Below are positions 1 through 10,605 of a stretch of 64,000 nucleotides of DNA, piece after piece. Made by a program: the position numbers and the translations under genes. The notes beneath the pieces were generated by a model. The model had not been told where the DNA came from. It saw only the letters and a program-made list of their open reading frames with translations, and ran no database searches. Origin of the DNA: Phanerochaete sordida (taxonomy: Eukaryota > Basidiomycota > Agaricomycetes > Polyporales > Phanerochaetaceae); the NCBI GenBank assembly GCA_019973155.2, contig BPQB01000104.1, positions 35,909-99,908 of the forward strand, given 5' to 3'. The stretch's first letter is position 1. Every line of letters starts with the position of its first letter.

Positions 1-1349
1 CGGGGCGCGCGTTGTACGACAGTGTTGGTTGTTCGAGGCTCTTGTCGAGTGTGCCAGAAAGGATCCAAGGCGAGCGTTGAAGCGGCCTGGACAAGACGCG
101 CACGCGACATCTGATCATGGCGACAGAATCAGCGAGGGCGTTTCAAGACAGCTTGCCGCAACTTTTCGTACCCGTATCTTCAATACGTGGGGATGTCCAG
201 GATTTTTGGCTTCTCCAGCGAGCGGGAGTTGAAGACCGCGCACCCAGAAAGTACGCGCGAGGTGTTCTTGCCATGCAAAAGGATGGGAGTGCTTGGCGAC
301 GTATCGAATCATGAGCTGGCTTGGTTATAATTTGCGGTCGAGTGACAAAGCGTGAGCAGATTGTCGTCCGGAGCATGAGATGGGGCGAGCGGCGCATGTT
401 CGTTCATTGTGTCTGGAGCCGTATTGCAATCGACGATCTCTGAGCACGGCTGACTTCACCTGCGAGCTCAAAGTGGGCGCACCTTCTTCTATCGTATTAT
501 CTGCCTCTCGCCATCAGCTCTCCGTTTCGTCACAGTGCATGTTCACGACCGGACGTGCTTCCGGCGCACAGCTGGGGACTCAGACGGGAAGCCTGTGGCA
601 GTGGCACGTGGAGGACAGAGAGGAGGCCAATACGGATGAATATTGATACTTCGCTCTAGCATAGAATGTAGTGGACGAGTGTACGCGGAAGAAATGTGAG
701 TCAACGGAATAGCTGTCTGAGTTGTCGTCGCGTCGAGTCGGCGGCTCAAAACGCCACCAAGCTCGCGGCATTAACCGGCACCACTCACCGGTGTCTTCAA
801 GCCCTCCGGCCGTCTCCCCAACGTTCCAGATTCACTGCGCGGACGGCTGGCGATACTGTCTGCGGGTCTTGGTATAGTGGATTACCCTCATATAAGTGAG
901 TTACGACAGTATATATGCGGCACCTAGCTTCTCCCGGACGGCCAGCCGAGTCTGAATAAAGCTGCGCTGCGCGCATCTCCGCAGGTCAATGGACTGGCAG
1001 GACAGCGTCATACCCCGTACCCGGGACAGCGAGTCTGCCCCAGACAGCGTTGGACGGCAAACCACCGATCCGCTGTGACCTGGGTGGGACAAGGCGGACG
1101 GAGGAACCTGACCTCTTCGCTTTTGCCACGACGCATGCGCTGTGAGTCCTAGTGCAGCTTGTGTGACCTATGGTACTGGAGATTTTGCTGACCAGCGTCC
1201 TTGCCCTAAAGCGTCTGCTCCTGCGCTCGTTTGCCTCTCAATTCAGTATAAGTCGAGCTATGCGCCGCAACGATCCCTGCTCCGTTGCTGACAGGTTGAA
1301 CAAAACACGCTCGCGGATACCAGCCGAGCGGCGGGCGGTAGGTCCCATT
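1..1349. other. Gene-poor left edge
   Basis: No reading frame here matches a family I recognise, and those present are short and overlap on both strands. Homology to the right-hand duplicated block starts near 1,350, so this stretch is unique sequence outside the duplication. It may hold part of a gene lying to the left, but nothing supports a call. Confidence 0.5.
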
Positions 1350-2573
1350 TCTCTTACTACGCGAGCTTGAGGCCCTCACATTGCACTGGACTGAAAATAT
1401 CAGGCCCGATTGCGGCCTGTCCTCCCTTAGGCACGCCGCACTGCGGCAGCACCAGGATTTGCCCTCCCATCTGCGCTCAGAGATATGATGCTGAGCTGTT
1501 GGGTGTGCGTCTCCCCTCCCTCGTTCCGTTGCGAAAGCTGATCATGTTTCTTCCGTACATTGCAGACGCTGCGCTTTGCTGCCAGTTCAGTCACTTCAGG
1601 GTACATGATGAGTGGAGATTAGGCACCACCCTGCGATACGTCGATACGTCGCCTGGTTCATGCCGAGGCGTGCAGAGGCCGCTTGGAGAGTGCGCTCGTT
1701 CTGATCTTCTGTTATCATTCCGGCGCATCTGCGTCTGACCAGAATCATCGCCACCGCTTCCGTCACATCTGATCAGCTTCGCGAAGCAGGCGTAGGAGCC
1801 CCCACATTCCTACTATGCGGGGGTTACGCCCGTGTCAGATCGCTTGCTCCTCTGCGCACAGGGTGTGCTGTCCGCGTGGAGCGGGTACATGAGTGAGTTT
1901 GGCGAAGCGGACACAGCTATGAAGCCTGGCGCAGATTGGAGGGCCATCGACATCTGATAGCGACTCCCGACAGCTCGCTCAATGCCATATTCTACCTCTA
2001 CATGCGCGCAGTACGCTAGTTAAGAAGCTGGTATAGTTTGCTCTGCTCCAAACCCGATCACGATACCCTCCTCTTCGAGCTAATCTCGATCCGTTTACCA
2101 TTCACGTCGATGAGCCGGGCTATGCCTGCATGGGCTACATGAGCTTCTCGAGCAGATGTATGATTTATGCGAGCTTCTAGGCCAATTGAATGCTGGTATA
2201 GCGTCTGATAGGTCTCAAGCTCCCTTCACGCCTAACCTTAGTTCAGACCATAGCAGCGGAATGTGATACACGCACACTTACCCCAAGGCTGGGTACAGTC
2301 GCATCCCTCCAATATCATGGCACAGTGCCACGCCTCAAACTCATCATAGCCCTGCATATGACAGTGTATTATTATGTTACCGATTGGGCGGTGGGAAGTA
2401 CGTCAATGTATTAGCTTTCATTCTGTCAGAGCCTCTCCCGCGCATGTTCCGAGATCTCATTCCGACACAGATGCGCGGGCCACTCAATTACAGTGCCGCT
2501 CCCCCGTCGGCACAGGGAGTGTTTTACAGCCAATGAATTATCTGCACCGTCGCACAGCAGGGAATTCCTACTA

Positions 2574-2849
2574 CTGTACTATTACGACCAAGTCGGATGT
2601 CATCGGTCATAGGACCTCCATCCGGTCCGGTGTATGGCACTTGTCAGGCGTCATCGAGGGCTCATCCGGTTATGACATGTAGGATAAAATGCGAATAAAT
2701 ACCGATTTTTTTTCGCGCCTGCGGCGCCCACTACCTGTCATCCGGATGGCCACCGGATGTCATAGGTCATCCGGTTGCCATCCGGTCATCCGGTTCGGTG
2801 CGCAGGTGTCACTGTCATACGACCATCCGATTTGGTCATAATTCTACAG
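2574..2849. mobile_element. MITE-like element with TA target duplication
   Basis: The ends are inverted repeats of about 26-28 bp: the left begins CTGTACTATTACGACCAAG and the right end, read on the minus strand, begins CTGTAGAATTATGACCAAA. TA dinucleotides flank both sides (2,572-2,573 and 2,850-2,851), as expected for Tc1/mariner-type insertion. The homologous stretch in the right-hand block (about 20,047-20,062) reads through with a single TA, which looks like an empty site. The interior has no coding capacity and is packed with CATCCGG heptamers in both orientations plus an A/T-rich centre. It is therefore a non-autonomous element, inserted about 0.6-0.9 kb upstream of the first DUF6533 gene. 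Superfamily assignment is inferred from the TA duplication only. Confidence 0.75.
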
Positions 2850-3420
2850 TACAGCTCCGGGGAGACCGTGAGATTGAGATGATACCATGGAAATCGATCC
2901 TTTGATTCAGCATTCTGACAGTACTGCAGGTGGATAGTAAGCTGACAAGGCCCATAAGCAGTTCATCTCGGCCCGTTTTTTCTCCATGGCTATCGCTCTG
3001 ATAGAGCGTCCAATTTTCGACGCACCATACTAGAGGATACTAGAGGGGGACGACCAGATGACGACTCTGGGACGTTCGTACCGGCGCATCGATGATCGTA
3101 CGACTTGGGCACGGCGACGTATCTTACCTTCCTTAGTACCTCAACCTGAATAGCAGCTAAGGTGAGCACATCTAGCTTGTTGGAGAGATGTTGAGCCTGA
3201 TTTGGCCGTGTCGGAGGTCTGGAAAGAGAAACGAGTATTTCGTATACCGATTATGAGCGTGCCTAAAGCTTGTACCCGCTTGCGTAACCGTCAAGTCGGT
3301 ACATAGCATCCAGGCACCGTATCGCGCCTCTTAGTAAGGATTCCTAGGAGACTGCTTGCGACACTGATTCGGAGGTCGTTGGAAAACTGCGATTAATGCA
3401 ATACCATTCTTCTTGAGCCC

Positions 3421-3429
3421 TATATATAT
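3421..3429 (+). promoter_or_regulatory. TATA box of DUF6533 copy 1
   Basis: TATATATAT lies 43 bp before the ATG at 3,472. The same spacing and the same leader (TTTGTAYATCACACC then the ATG) occur in front of the two other plus-strand copies, so the core promoter was duplicated with the gene. Confidence 0.65.
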
Positions 3430-3471
3430 CATGTAGGCCACCCCACGCTTTGTATATCACACCTCGACATC

Positions 3472-5104
3472 ATGTCTCAGCTCCCCGCTGCGGCTGCTCA
3501 GAGCACGTAAGTTTCAGTATCTTGTGATGCTCCCGGCATGTCTTCTAACGGCTTGATTGAACATTACTCCCAGGCTTGTTGCTGACTCCATATCTTTCTC
3601 TCTACTCGGTATAGTTGGACATGCGTATGAACCCGATCCGCCCGCTCACTACCTTTGCCCATGGCAGCCCTCACCTTCTATGAATATGCCATGACATTTG
3701 ATCAAGAAATAGCAGCAGTGTGGAGTCGCAGGCGTACAGCGGCTTCGCTCCTGCTGCTAAGTAGCAGATGGATCATGGTACTGGGTCAAGCAACAAACTT
3801 TATTCCACCGGCATCCGGGACAAGGTGTGAGTCAACGGTAGAGGGCGGACGGGCTCAGCAAGCTAATAGCATTTCTGTCTCTAGACCTGTCTCTAGCCAC
3901 TCTCATGATCTTTTTTAATCATCTACCGGCGTCGCTGTCGTATGAATCACAGCTGTCGAGCTAGCATTGCTCTGTGCGATCTTGCATTCGCCGGCGGTCA
4001 GATCGTGTTAACCGGTGAGTTCCTTTGCCATACCTGGCCCACAAGGTCCGTTGATGTTGAACCAGTGTTTTCGGCTTTGCGCGTACATGCTATCCTACTG
4101 CAGGAGCGGGGAAGATACGCCATTCCCATGGCTGTCGTCGTCCTCGGCACTGTCCCACTTGCAACAAATCTTGTAAGCATTCTGTTTTGACCCCATGTCA
4201 GTCCCACACTCAACTTCGTCCACACACAGTTTGGTTGGATACGTTCGAGGATTGTGTGGATAGAAGGATCAGGCTGCGAGCCCATACACGCATTCCCAGA
4301 GCAGCTGAATAATCAGTAGGAATTGGTTTCACATGAGCTCATGAGGCCCTTTCTCATCGCCGTTTTAGGAGTACGTCCGACATCTGCGCTCCATAATAAG
4401 CTTACGCAAGTATGCAACACAGTGCTCTTGCTCACGCGGATCAGTGCTATTGCCATGGACGTGATCGTCTTGGCAGCAACATGGGCACAATCTTTTCAGC
4501 ACTTCCGCGAGATGAGACGCTTCAATCTCAACTCTTCCGTTACAACTATATTACTCAGGGATGGTACGTGTTTAGCCTGCTTTAGCATGGACATCTTTGC
4601 GAAGTAATGCTGTGACGTTGCTAGGAGCAGTTTACTTTATGTAAGCGAGACCAGGCTGGAATGAATGTTCGACTTATCATCACAGAGCTCTTCTCGCTAT
4701 GAACATACTTCAAGTCCTAATAGACTGGAATCTACCCACCTCTGTAACTCTGTCCAAATCATTCTTGGATTATCAAGCTTCTGACTATGTGCACATAGGC
4801 GGATTTTGTGGATGCCATACTGCAGTCCATGGTAACATATGCATGAACGTACACGTAGCGATTGCACGGATGCCAACCACTTCTTCTCTAGCCCCTTGTA
4901 CTGGTGCAACGCTTCATGCTGAACCTACGGCAAGTCAACCGGCAAGCCATAGAAAGCAGCGCAGCTGCGGGTCCTCCGGGCTCCCGTCTCAGCTTCAGGA
5001 TCCCATCGGGCTTCCTCGGAAATCTTGGGGAGCCCCTAGAGCACGGAGAAGCTGAAGTGCCGGAGGATCATGCCAATGAGGAAGAGATGCACCCCTCAAA
5101 CTAG
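3472..5104 (+). pseudogene. DUF6533 membrane protein, copy 1 (probably frameshifted)
   Basis: This locus has the same 11-exon layout as the two other plus-strand copies. Exons seen: 3472-3506, 3574-3608, 3668-3824 (the DUF6533 core, YEYAMTFDQEIAAVW), 3953-4014, 4066-4172 (FSALRVHAILL), 4230-4315, then the segment with TRISAIAMDVIVLAATWAQ, the LLRDG strand, and the last exon with LVQRFMLNLRQ and FLGNLGEPLEHG ending at 5104. At the start of exon 7 (about 4,411-4,421) the sequence is 4 nt longer than in copies 2 and 3, and no AG acceptor there restores the frame. The family is a fungal integral-membrane protein with an N-terminal DUF6533 domain; its function is unknown. A splice solution I missed could still make it functional. 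Confidence 0.7.
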
Positions 5105-5459
5105 GTGTATCAGTAGGAATATTTATGGGCGCCGGTACGTGCCGCTGTTCCTGCACATAGCGGACAAAATGCACTTCATGCTGACCACAGCGCGCATAGT
5201 GCAGCTATGTACCAATCAGAATCGTTATGCTAGGTCGAGTAGACCTCAGCCTCCATCAGAGCATCTCTAGATATATATTGAAGGACGCTTGCATGATGCA
5301 AGTACGGAAAATACATGTTGCGACCCACGTTTAGTTTTTATTATCGGTATACAGCTGCTTTGATAGCATGCGGCAGAGCGCACACATCGAGTAGACGGTG
5401 CTCTACAAATCGGCGTCCTTGACGATCCTAGCGACGACGTCAGCGCGACACACCACCAC
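5105..5459. other. Spacer between convergent genes
   Basis: Non-coding sequence between the 3' ends of the DUF6533 gene (+) and the oxidoreductase remnant (-). It is recognisably conserved in the partial copy (to about 14,785) and in the right block (about 22,284-22,630), so it is part of the duplicated unit. I see no separate gene. Confidence 0.5.
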
Positions 5460-6800
5460 GCGAGCGAAAGGACACGTACAGCACTACAATTTCCCCGCCA
5501 GATAAGAGCAGCTGGAATGCATCGGCGGTGATATAGATGCGGGTCGACGACGTGGAACTGGCGCTTCAGCTCGCCCTTGCGGATCGCCTTCACGAGCCCT
5601 GCGCGGCCATGTATGCGTAGCGGCTCTCGTAGTCGAAGCTGTGGAGGCGTCAGCGCAGCACGGCGAGCTGAAGCGGAAAGTATACACCAGGAATCGTTTC
5701 ATGATCGCCCGCGCCATGACGAGCTGGAAGTAGTTCGTGATGCCCGTTAGTTTCGAGTCTGCGGAGTGTCAGCGGGAGGATCCAGATGTACGCCAGCGAA
5801 AAGCTCCTTATACCCTGAAGTTGCGCCTGCTGCATAACGTCAGACGCGCCCTCCACCATCACAGAACGTGGGGCCGTACCACACAATATGACCCGCACGC
5901 CGCGGTTCAGCTGTGTGAGCGCAAGATCCAGAATCTCGCCGCCGACGTTGTCAAAATACACATCCAGCTTCGGCGCCGCCGCAGCGAAGTCTGCGCGAAA
6001 GCTCGCGCTTTTGTAGTCGACGGCCTTGTCGACGCCGAGCTCGCGCTCGAGCCACGCGCACTTCTCGGGCCCGCCTGCGATCGCGACGACGCGCGCGCCG
6101 GCGCGCTTCGCGAGCTGGCATACGACGTTACCGGTCGCGCCCGCGGCGCCGGAGACATCAAGTGTCTCGCCTGCTTTGAGGTGCGCGACGTCAAAGAGGC
6201 CCTATGGGGCGAGATCAGATGGGATGGGATGGGTCGAGCGCAGCAGGACTGACGAAGTACTCGGTAAGGCCTACGCGTCTAGGTCAACAGAAAGGTGGAT
6301 TTTTATGCGCGCTGTCGACGTACCGGTCGTACCAAGCGGCCCGAGCAGGTCAACCGCGTCGCAGCCTTGGGGGATGCTTGCGGGAGAGCGTGGCCATGGT
6401 CATGGTGCGCCGGCGCCCGATCGAAGCGGATCTGCTTATTCGACGCTCTGCAGTCCCTTCGCGGCCTGCACGCCTTACTCCGTCCATCCTGCCTGTCGGC
6501 AGTACAGCTATGCACAAATAACTTCACCACGCACCGACGAGCCCACTGACGAGGTCGCCCACTGACGAGGTCGCCCACCTGGAGGCTGCCGCCTGCGCCT
6601 GCCTCGACGACGACGCTTAGCCCGAGGCTACGCATGGCCTCGCCAGCCTGGACGTGCGCGGGGCGGTTTAGCGGGAGGTTCAGCTAGCGGTGCGCGTGCG
6701 AGTTGAGCGAGAGGTGGAGTGTCTTGACGACGACCTCGCTTGCCTGTGGACGCAGATCGAGCAGATATAGAACTCTCGAGCACAGGGACTTTAGGGTACG
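5460..6800 (-). pseudogene. NADP-dependent medium-chain oxidoreductase, copy 1 (broken)
   Basis: Reading from 6.8 kb down, the minus strand encodes pieces of a zinc-independent medium-chain reductase of the leukotriene B4 12-hydroxydehydrogenase/alkenal reductase type. They are an N-terminal strand (VVVKTLHLSLNSHAHR), the Rossmann nucleotide-binding segment with SGAAGATGNVVCQLAKRAG, the stretch EKCAWLERELGVDKAV, and the signature YFDNVGGEILD. A TAG stop at 6684-6686 sits where the sister copy has a Trp codon (CRW-L context becomes HR-stop), and the 5' end has diverged beyond recognition. The family reduces the C=C bond of enones or alkenals with NADPH in the cytosol. I call it a pseudogene because of the nonsense codon and missing start. 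Confidence 0.75.
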
Positions 6801-7402
6801 ATGTCCCTGTAAAAATGTCAGAGATGTTGCACGGAGCTCACAGTCGAGGAGAGTGTATTTCCCATAGTCCTGTTCTGACTTCGTATAAGACAATCGTGGC
6901 TGTATGGTTGTGCCTTGGCACGCCTGCCGTCACTCATAATTCAAGATATGTGGGGCATAGGCAGCTGTTGTGCTCCTTGTTGTGCCCCAAATCACCTACA
7001 ATTCTATTGCAATCTGCAGGTAACACATTGCGTTACTGTCAGGCATAGATAGATTACAATAGATCTGCTGCATCGACATCGTCAGCAGACCAGTCGCGGG
7101 AAGTGCGCAGGATTTCGTGCGACGCACACGCCTCGTCTCTCTGGCCCCGCCGAGGAAGAGCAGCTAAACATCTCGGGTACATCTTCTGAGTTCCCGACGT
7201 ATTAGTAGATCTGGCATTCTGAGTCTCGCTTGGCCTCGTGGTCCGCCTTATCTGCAATACCTTCCGGATCTCGCTCTAGCCGCACCTGTATCCCAGCTTG
7301 CAGGTTATGACGAGGCCCGCTCGAGATGTTACGAAGATGTGGCCGCGATCCGAAGAGCTCAGGCGGGAACTCGGAGAAGGTACGAGTTCTCGACCATAGT
7401 TT
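6801..7402. other. Spacer, no gene seen
   Basis: This lies between the degraded start of the oxidoreductase and the end of the MYND gene. It corresponds to the part of the right block that is longer there (24.0-25.7 kb), so an insertion or deletion separated the two blocks here. No frame resembles a known protein. Confidence 0.4.
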
Positions 7403-8785
7403 CTAGTCCGTAATAAATACAGGGTTGGCGAAAGCGAGTCCGTGGACGACGAGGGTTGCCGCATACACTATTATACATACACAGAAGGAGTGCAGGATTC
7501 TGACCGATTTGCTGGGATCCATGGAGACTGCTAGCGTACAACGGCGACAGCGAAGGCACGGCGCGAAAGCGGGATGCAGGGAGAAAAAGCTGGTGCGAAC
7601 CACAGCGACGACGAAGATGCAATGCGAAAGCGAGATGCACGGAGGACAAGCTGGCGGAACGTGCCACGTTAGGCGGGCTGTAGACGCAGTGCAGCCCATC
7701 AGTAATTGACAGGGCATGCCGGTCAGTTCACGTACGATGCGGAGTCCATATTTGTCGTTAGTGTCTTCCCAGATAATATGGTTGAGGTGCCTGCGACAAA
7801 AGTCAGTGCAGAGTATGGGTGACAGGCCGAAATACTTACAGGAGGAAGAAGATAGGACAGTCTCCGAACATCTTCTCGCACAGGAGGCTGACGATGTTGT
7901 GTTTGATGGTAAGGAGCGTAGAGTGCGTGAACTCGCCGTTCGGTGTGCAGAGCTTGAAGACCGCATGGAAGACGTCGTTCCCTGTGGCAAGCTGAGTCCT
8001 GCGCTCCCAAGGATCATCATCCCGTTTCTCGAGCGAGATGCGAGAGATCTGCAGGACACGTCGGGAGCTGTTCGCGATGTCGGAGAAGGTCTTGCAGTAG
8101 ATTACGATGCTGTGCTGAAGATTTGCGCATCGGTTGCTCTTCATGTTGAGGACCGCGAACGCGAACGCCGTGATCATCGCCATCAGCTCTTTCTCGTCCG
8201 CAAGGCGGTCAGCGGCGCGCACAAGGCCGTCATGAGCGATGCTCAAGTTGAAGGGACGCCGGCAGGACGTCTTGTGGCGAGGCCTGATAGCAGAATGTGA
8301 GTAGCCTACAGCGGCACTGATAGCAAAAATGTACCAATCAAGGGCTTGGCACTGATGTTGTGTCATGGTCGGTCATAGCAGAGATCAGCAGCGCATACAG
8401 TGACCGCTGAGCATAGGCACCACCCACCTTCGCGCTGCAGTATAGCACCTGGCGACACTAAGATGGGCGGCCGTGGTTTATCAGCGAGCCAGAGACATGA
8501 AAGCGCGATGAGACTAACCCGACTGCATCGCTGCAATCCCACGTCCACCTTAGGACAATCTGGCTGCTCGCGGTTGGCGCACCCATTGTAGGGCGCCTGC
8601 GGCGGGCCATCCGTCTGAAGGAGCATATCACACTGGTAGTTCGGATAAAGACGCCCGGTGACAGCCACAAGGTCGATGTCGAGGCCGTTTCCGGGGATAT
8701 CGAGCAGGTGGAAGTTGCGGACGAACTGGGGGTCAGCGCCTCCTAGCGCGCCGACGATTCTGGTGAAGGGGAGTGGCGCCGTCAT
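7403..8785 (-). CDS. MYND zinc-finger protein, copy 1 (381 aa)
   Basis: Five exons: 8519-8785, 8428-8457, 8335-8351, 7840-8283 and 7403-7790; total 1,146 nt. The MYND finger is split over the first four exons. Its ligands read C69, (C77), C87-x2-C90, C96-x3-C100, H108-x3-C112, with the core CSRCRQVLYCSAKCQALDW followed by PRHKTSC. The second Cys of the usual first pair is Arg (R72), and a Cys eight residues after C69 may replace it. MYND domains are protein-interaction modules. The C-terminal half, about 150 aa shared with the sister gene at 25.7-26.8 kb (SIVIYCKTFSDIAN, IIWEDTNDKYGLRIVREL), is a domain I do not recognise. The sister protein stops 81 residues earlier; here the frame runs on into a hydrophobic stretch (VCIIVYAATLVVHGLAFA). 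The start ATG is the first in frame before the shared sequence. Confidence 0.75.
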
Positions 8786-9443
8786 TTCGGGTGAGGATGT
8801 ATCGATGGGTGTTGCCACGCCGAGGGCCGGAGGTCGTCCGAAGGTTTTGCTGGATGGTGGGGGAGCGGGGGAAAGTTGTGAACGACGCGCACATCTGAGG
8901 CCCTGACTTATTATATGTGACGAAAAGAAGCATGTCACGTCAGTGACGCAGTTGACAGGGGAGCAGGCAATGAATCGGAGGAGCTCTGCCATGACAGCAC
9001 CAAGAGTCCAGACCCTAGGATGGGCCCGTGCTGCTCTCGTAGCTAGCTGCAGGCTGGTCGCTGCACTTCTACGATCGTAAAAAATTCCATGGGCAGCGCA
9101 TCGGCGAGAAGCACGGCTCGGCATGTTGCCCGTGGAGCTTCAAAGCCTCCAGCCAGTCGTGGAGGAGCGCGAGAGACAGCCCACGCTTTGTCATCGAACG
9201 CCACAAAGCCTTACCACAACAAGGCCAAACACGGATATGCGAGACAGGAGGATCTGGGATACCCTGCCGACGGGGCTTGGCTAGCTTCCTGCGCAATTTG
9301 CATCTTTCGCGTTCAACTCATTCGTTGGTCTCATGTCTTGAATTCTATAACATTTCTGCACGTCCACGACATTCAGGAACAAGCATACTATACAGTAATC
9401 GTACATTTATTCGGAAGCACACCTTGTATCTTCCCGCTGGATA

Positions 9444-10530
9444 TCACACCTTGACCGTCCTGACTTCATACCTCGCCTTCTCGCCGTCGCGCACGAGGAC
9501 GACGACCTTGCCGGCGCCCTCCTCCCAGTGGTCGACACGCCGGAGCTTCGCGCTCTTCCACACCAGCGTCGACGCGATCTCCCCGTTCTTGCGGAGCCGA
9601 CTCCGTTCCGAGAGCGACACCGCGCTCGTCGTGTCCGTCGCGGACACCTCATATAAGAGGCGCACGCCATGTAACGTCGTCAGCTCCGCGAGCGGCGAGA
9701 GCACGGTGAGCCATTCTGCCTAAGGAGCAGTGAGACACGCGCGTTGGGGACCAAGGGCGGGGACTTACCAGGTTGGCCGACGCGGACGACGTCGCGACGG
9801 GCGCGCCGTTGGTGCGCTTGCCGACGTCGAGCCAGACGAGCTTCGGCACGCAGGTCACGAGACGCCGGACATCCTCGACCTCGTTCCAGCCAGACAGCTC
9901 AACGCGCTTCATGTTCGCGCCGGCGGTCTTCGGCCCCGCCAGGAGCTTGTCGTCCCACCCACACCCGCTGAGCTTCACCCCTTGAGGACCTCGAGCGGCC
10001 GTCCGCCGTCTGCGGAGCACGGGCAGTGCAGGAGCGTGCTCGCAAAGTCACGGTTACTCCGCAGCTCGCGCAGGCGCGGGAGGGAATCGGGCGGGAGCAC
10101 GAGCGTGCCGGCGGCGTCGCTGAGGGAGAGATCGAGGTGCAGAACTTGTAGATTCGCATGCGCAGACAAGCAGCTCGCGATGACATGGGCCAGCCGGCTT
10201 TGCGGCGAGTAGCAGAGGTCGGTCAGGGAGAGCGAGTGGAGCTGGAGCCCGCGCCCGCATAGCAGAAGGTCGTCCGCGATAGGGTTCAGATAGTCTTCCA
10301 CCGCGACGTTGGGAGTAGCTTACGGTCAAGTCCTGGGGAGCCTATCAGTTATCGCCTTGGAGGATATAGCCTGGTGACGTACCTCCAGATTGGGACAGTT
10401 GTGCAACATCGTCGACACACGCGTCAACGACGGAGTGTTGGTCGCACTAAAAGTGTGCTTCGTTGACTTTAGGGAAACGGTCCGCAGCTTGGGCAGCTGT
10501 ATCATCGTCAGTTAAAGCGCAGTAAAACAT
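9444..10530 (-). pseudogene. F-box/LRR-like protein, truncated copy
   Basis: This is a homologue of exons 2-4 of the complete gene at 27.5-29.4 kb. Recognisable pieces are LPPDSLPRLRELRSNRDF, LVTCVPKLVWLDVGKRTNG and VLVRDGEKARYEVRTVKV at the end. Compared with the intact gene it has a 1-nt gain after YSQRRGG near 10,300 and a 1-nt loss after GRPLEVLKG near 9,979, both shifting the frame. Homology stops at about 10,605, inside the 3' end of exon 1, so the whole F-box is absent. It cannot encode the ancestral protein. It marks the right edge of block A. Confidence 0.85.
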
Positions 10531-10605
10531 GCAAAGTGAACGCACGATAGCGGGTCTCGTGCTCTATCCAGCGCCACCACTCTCTTCTGCTCGTGGCCGT
10601 GCTTG

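Larger units (their letters stand above)
1350..10605 (+). repeat. Segmental duplication, left copy (block A)
   Basis: This stretch matches 18.6-28.6 kb in order and orientation. Anchors are the non-coding sequence at 1,425-1,540 against 18,670-18,790, the DUF6533 gene at 3,472 against 20,638, the oxidoreductase at 5.46-6.8 kb against 22.63-24.0 kb, the MYND gene at 7.40-8.79 kb against 25.68-26.83 kb, and the F-box gene at 9.44-10.53 kb against 27.47-28.52 kb. The offset is about 17.2 kb up to the oxidoreductase and about 18.0 kb afterwards, so the right copy carries roughly 0.8 kb more between oxidoreductase and MYND gene. The right boundary falls just inside the 3' end of F-box exon 1. Exact ends need an alignment. 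Confidence 0.85.
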
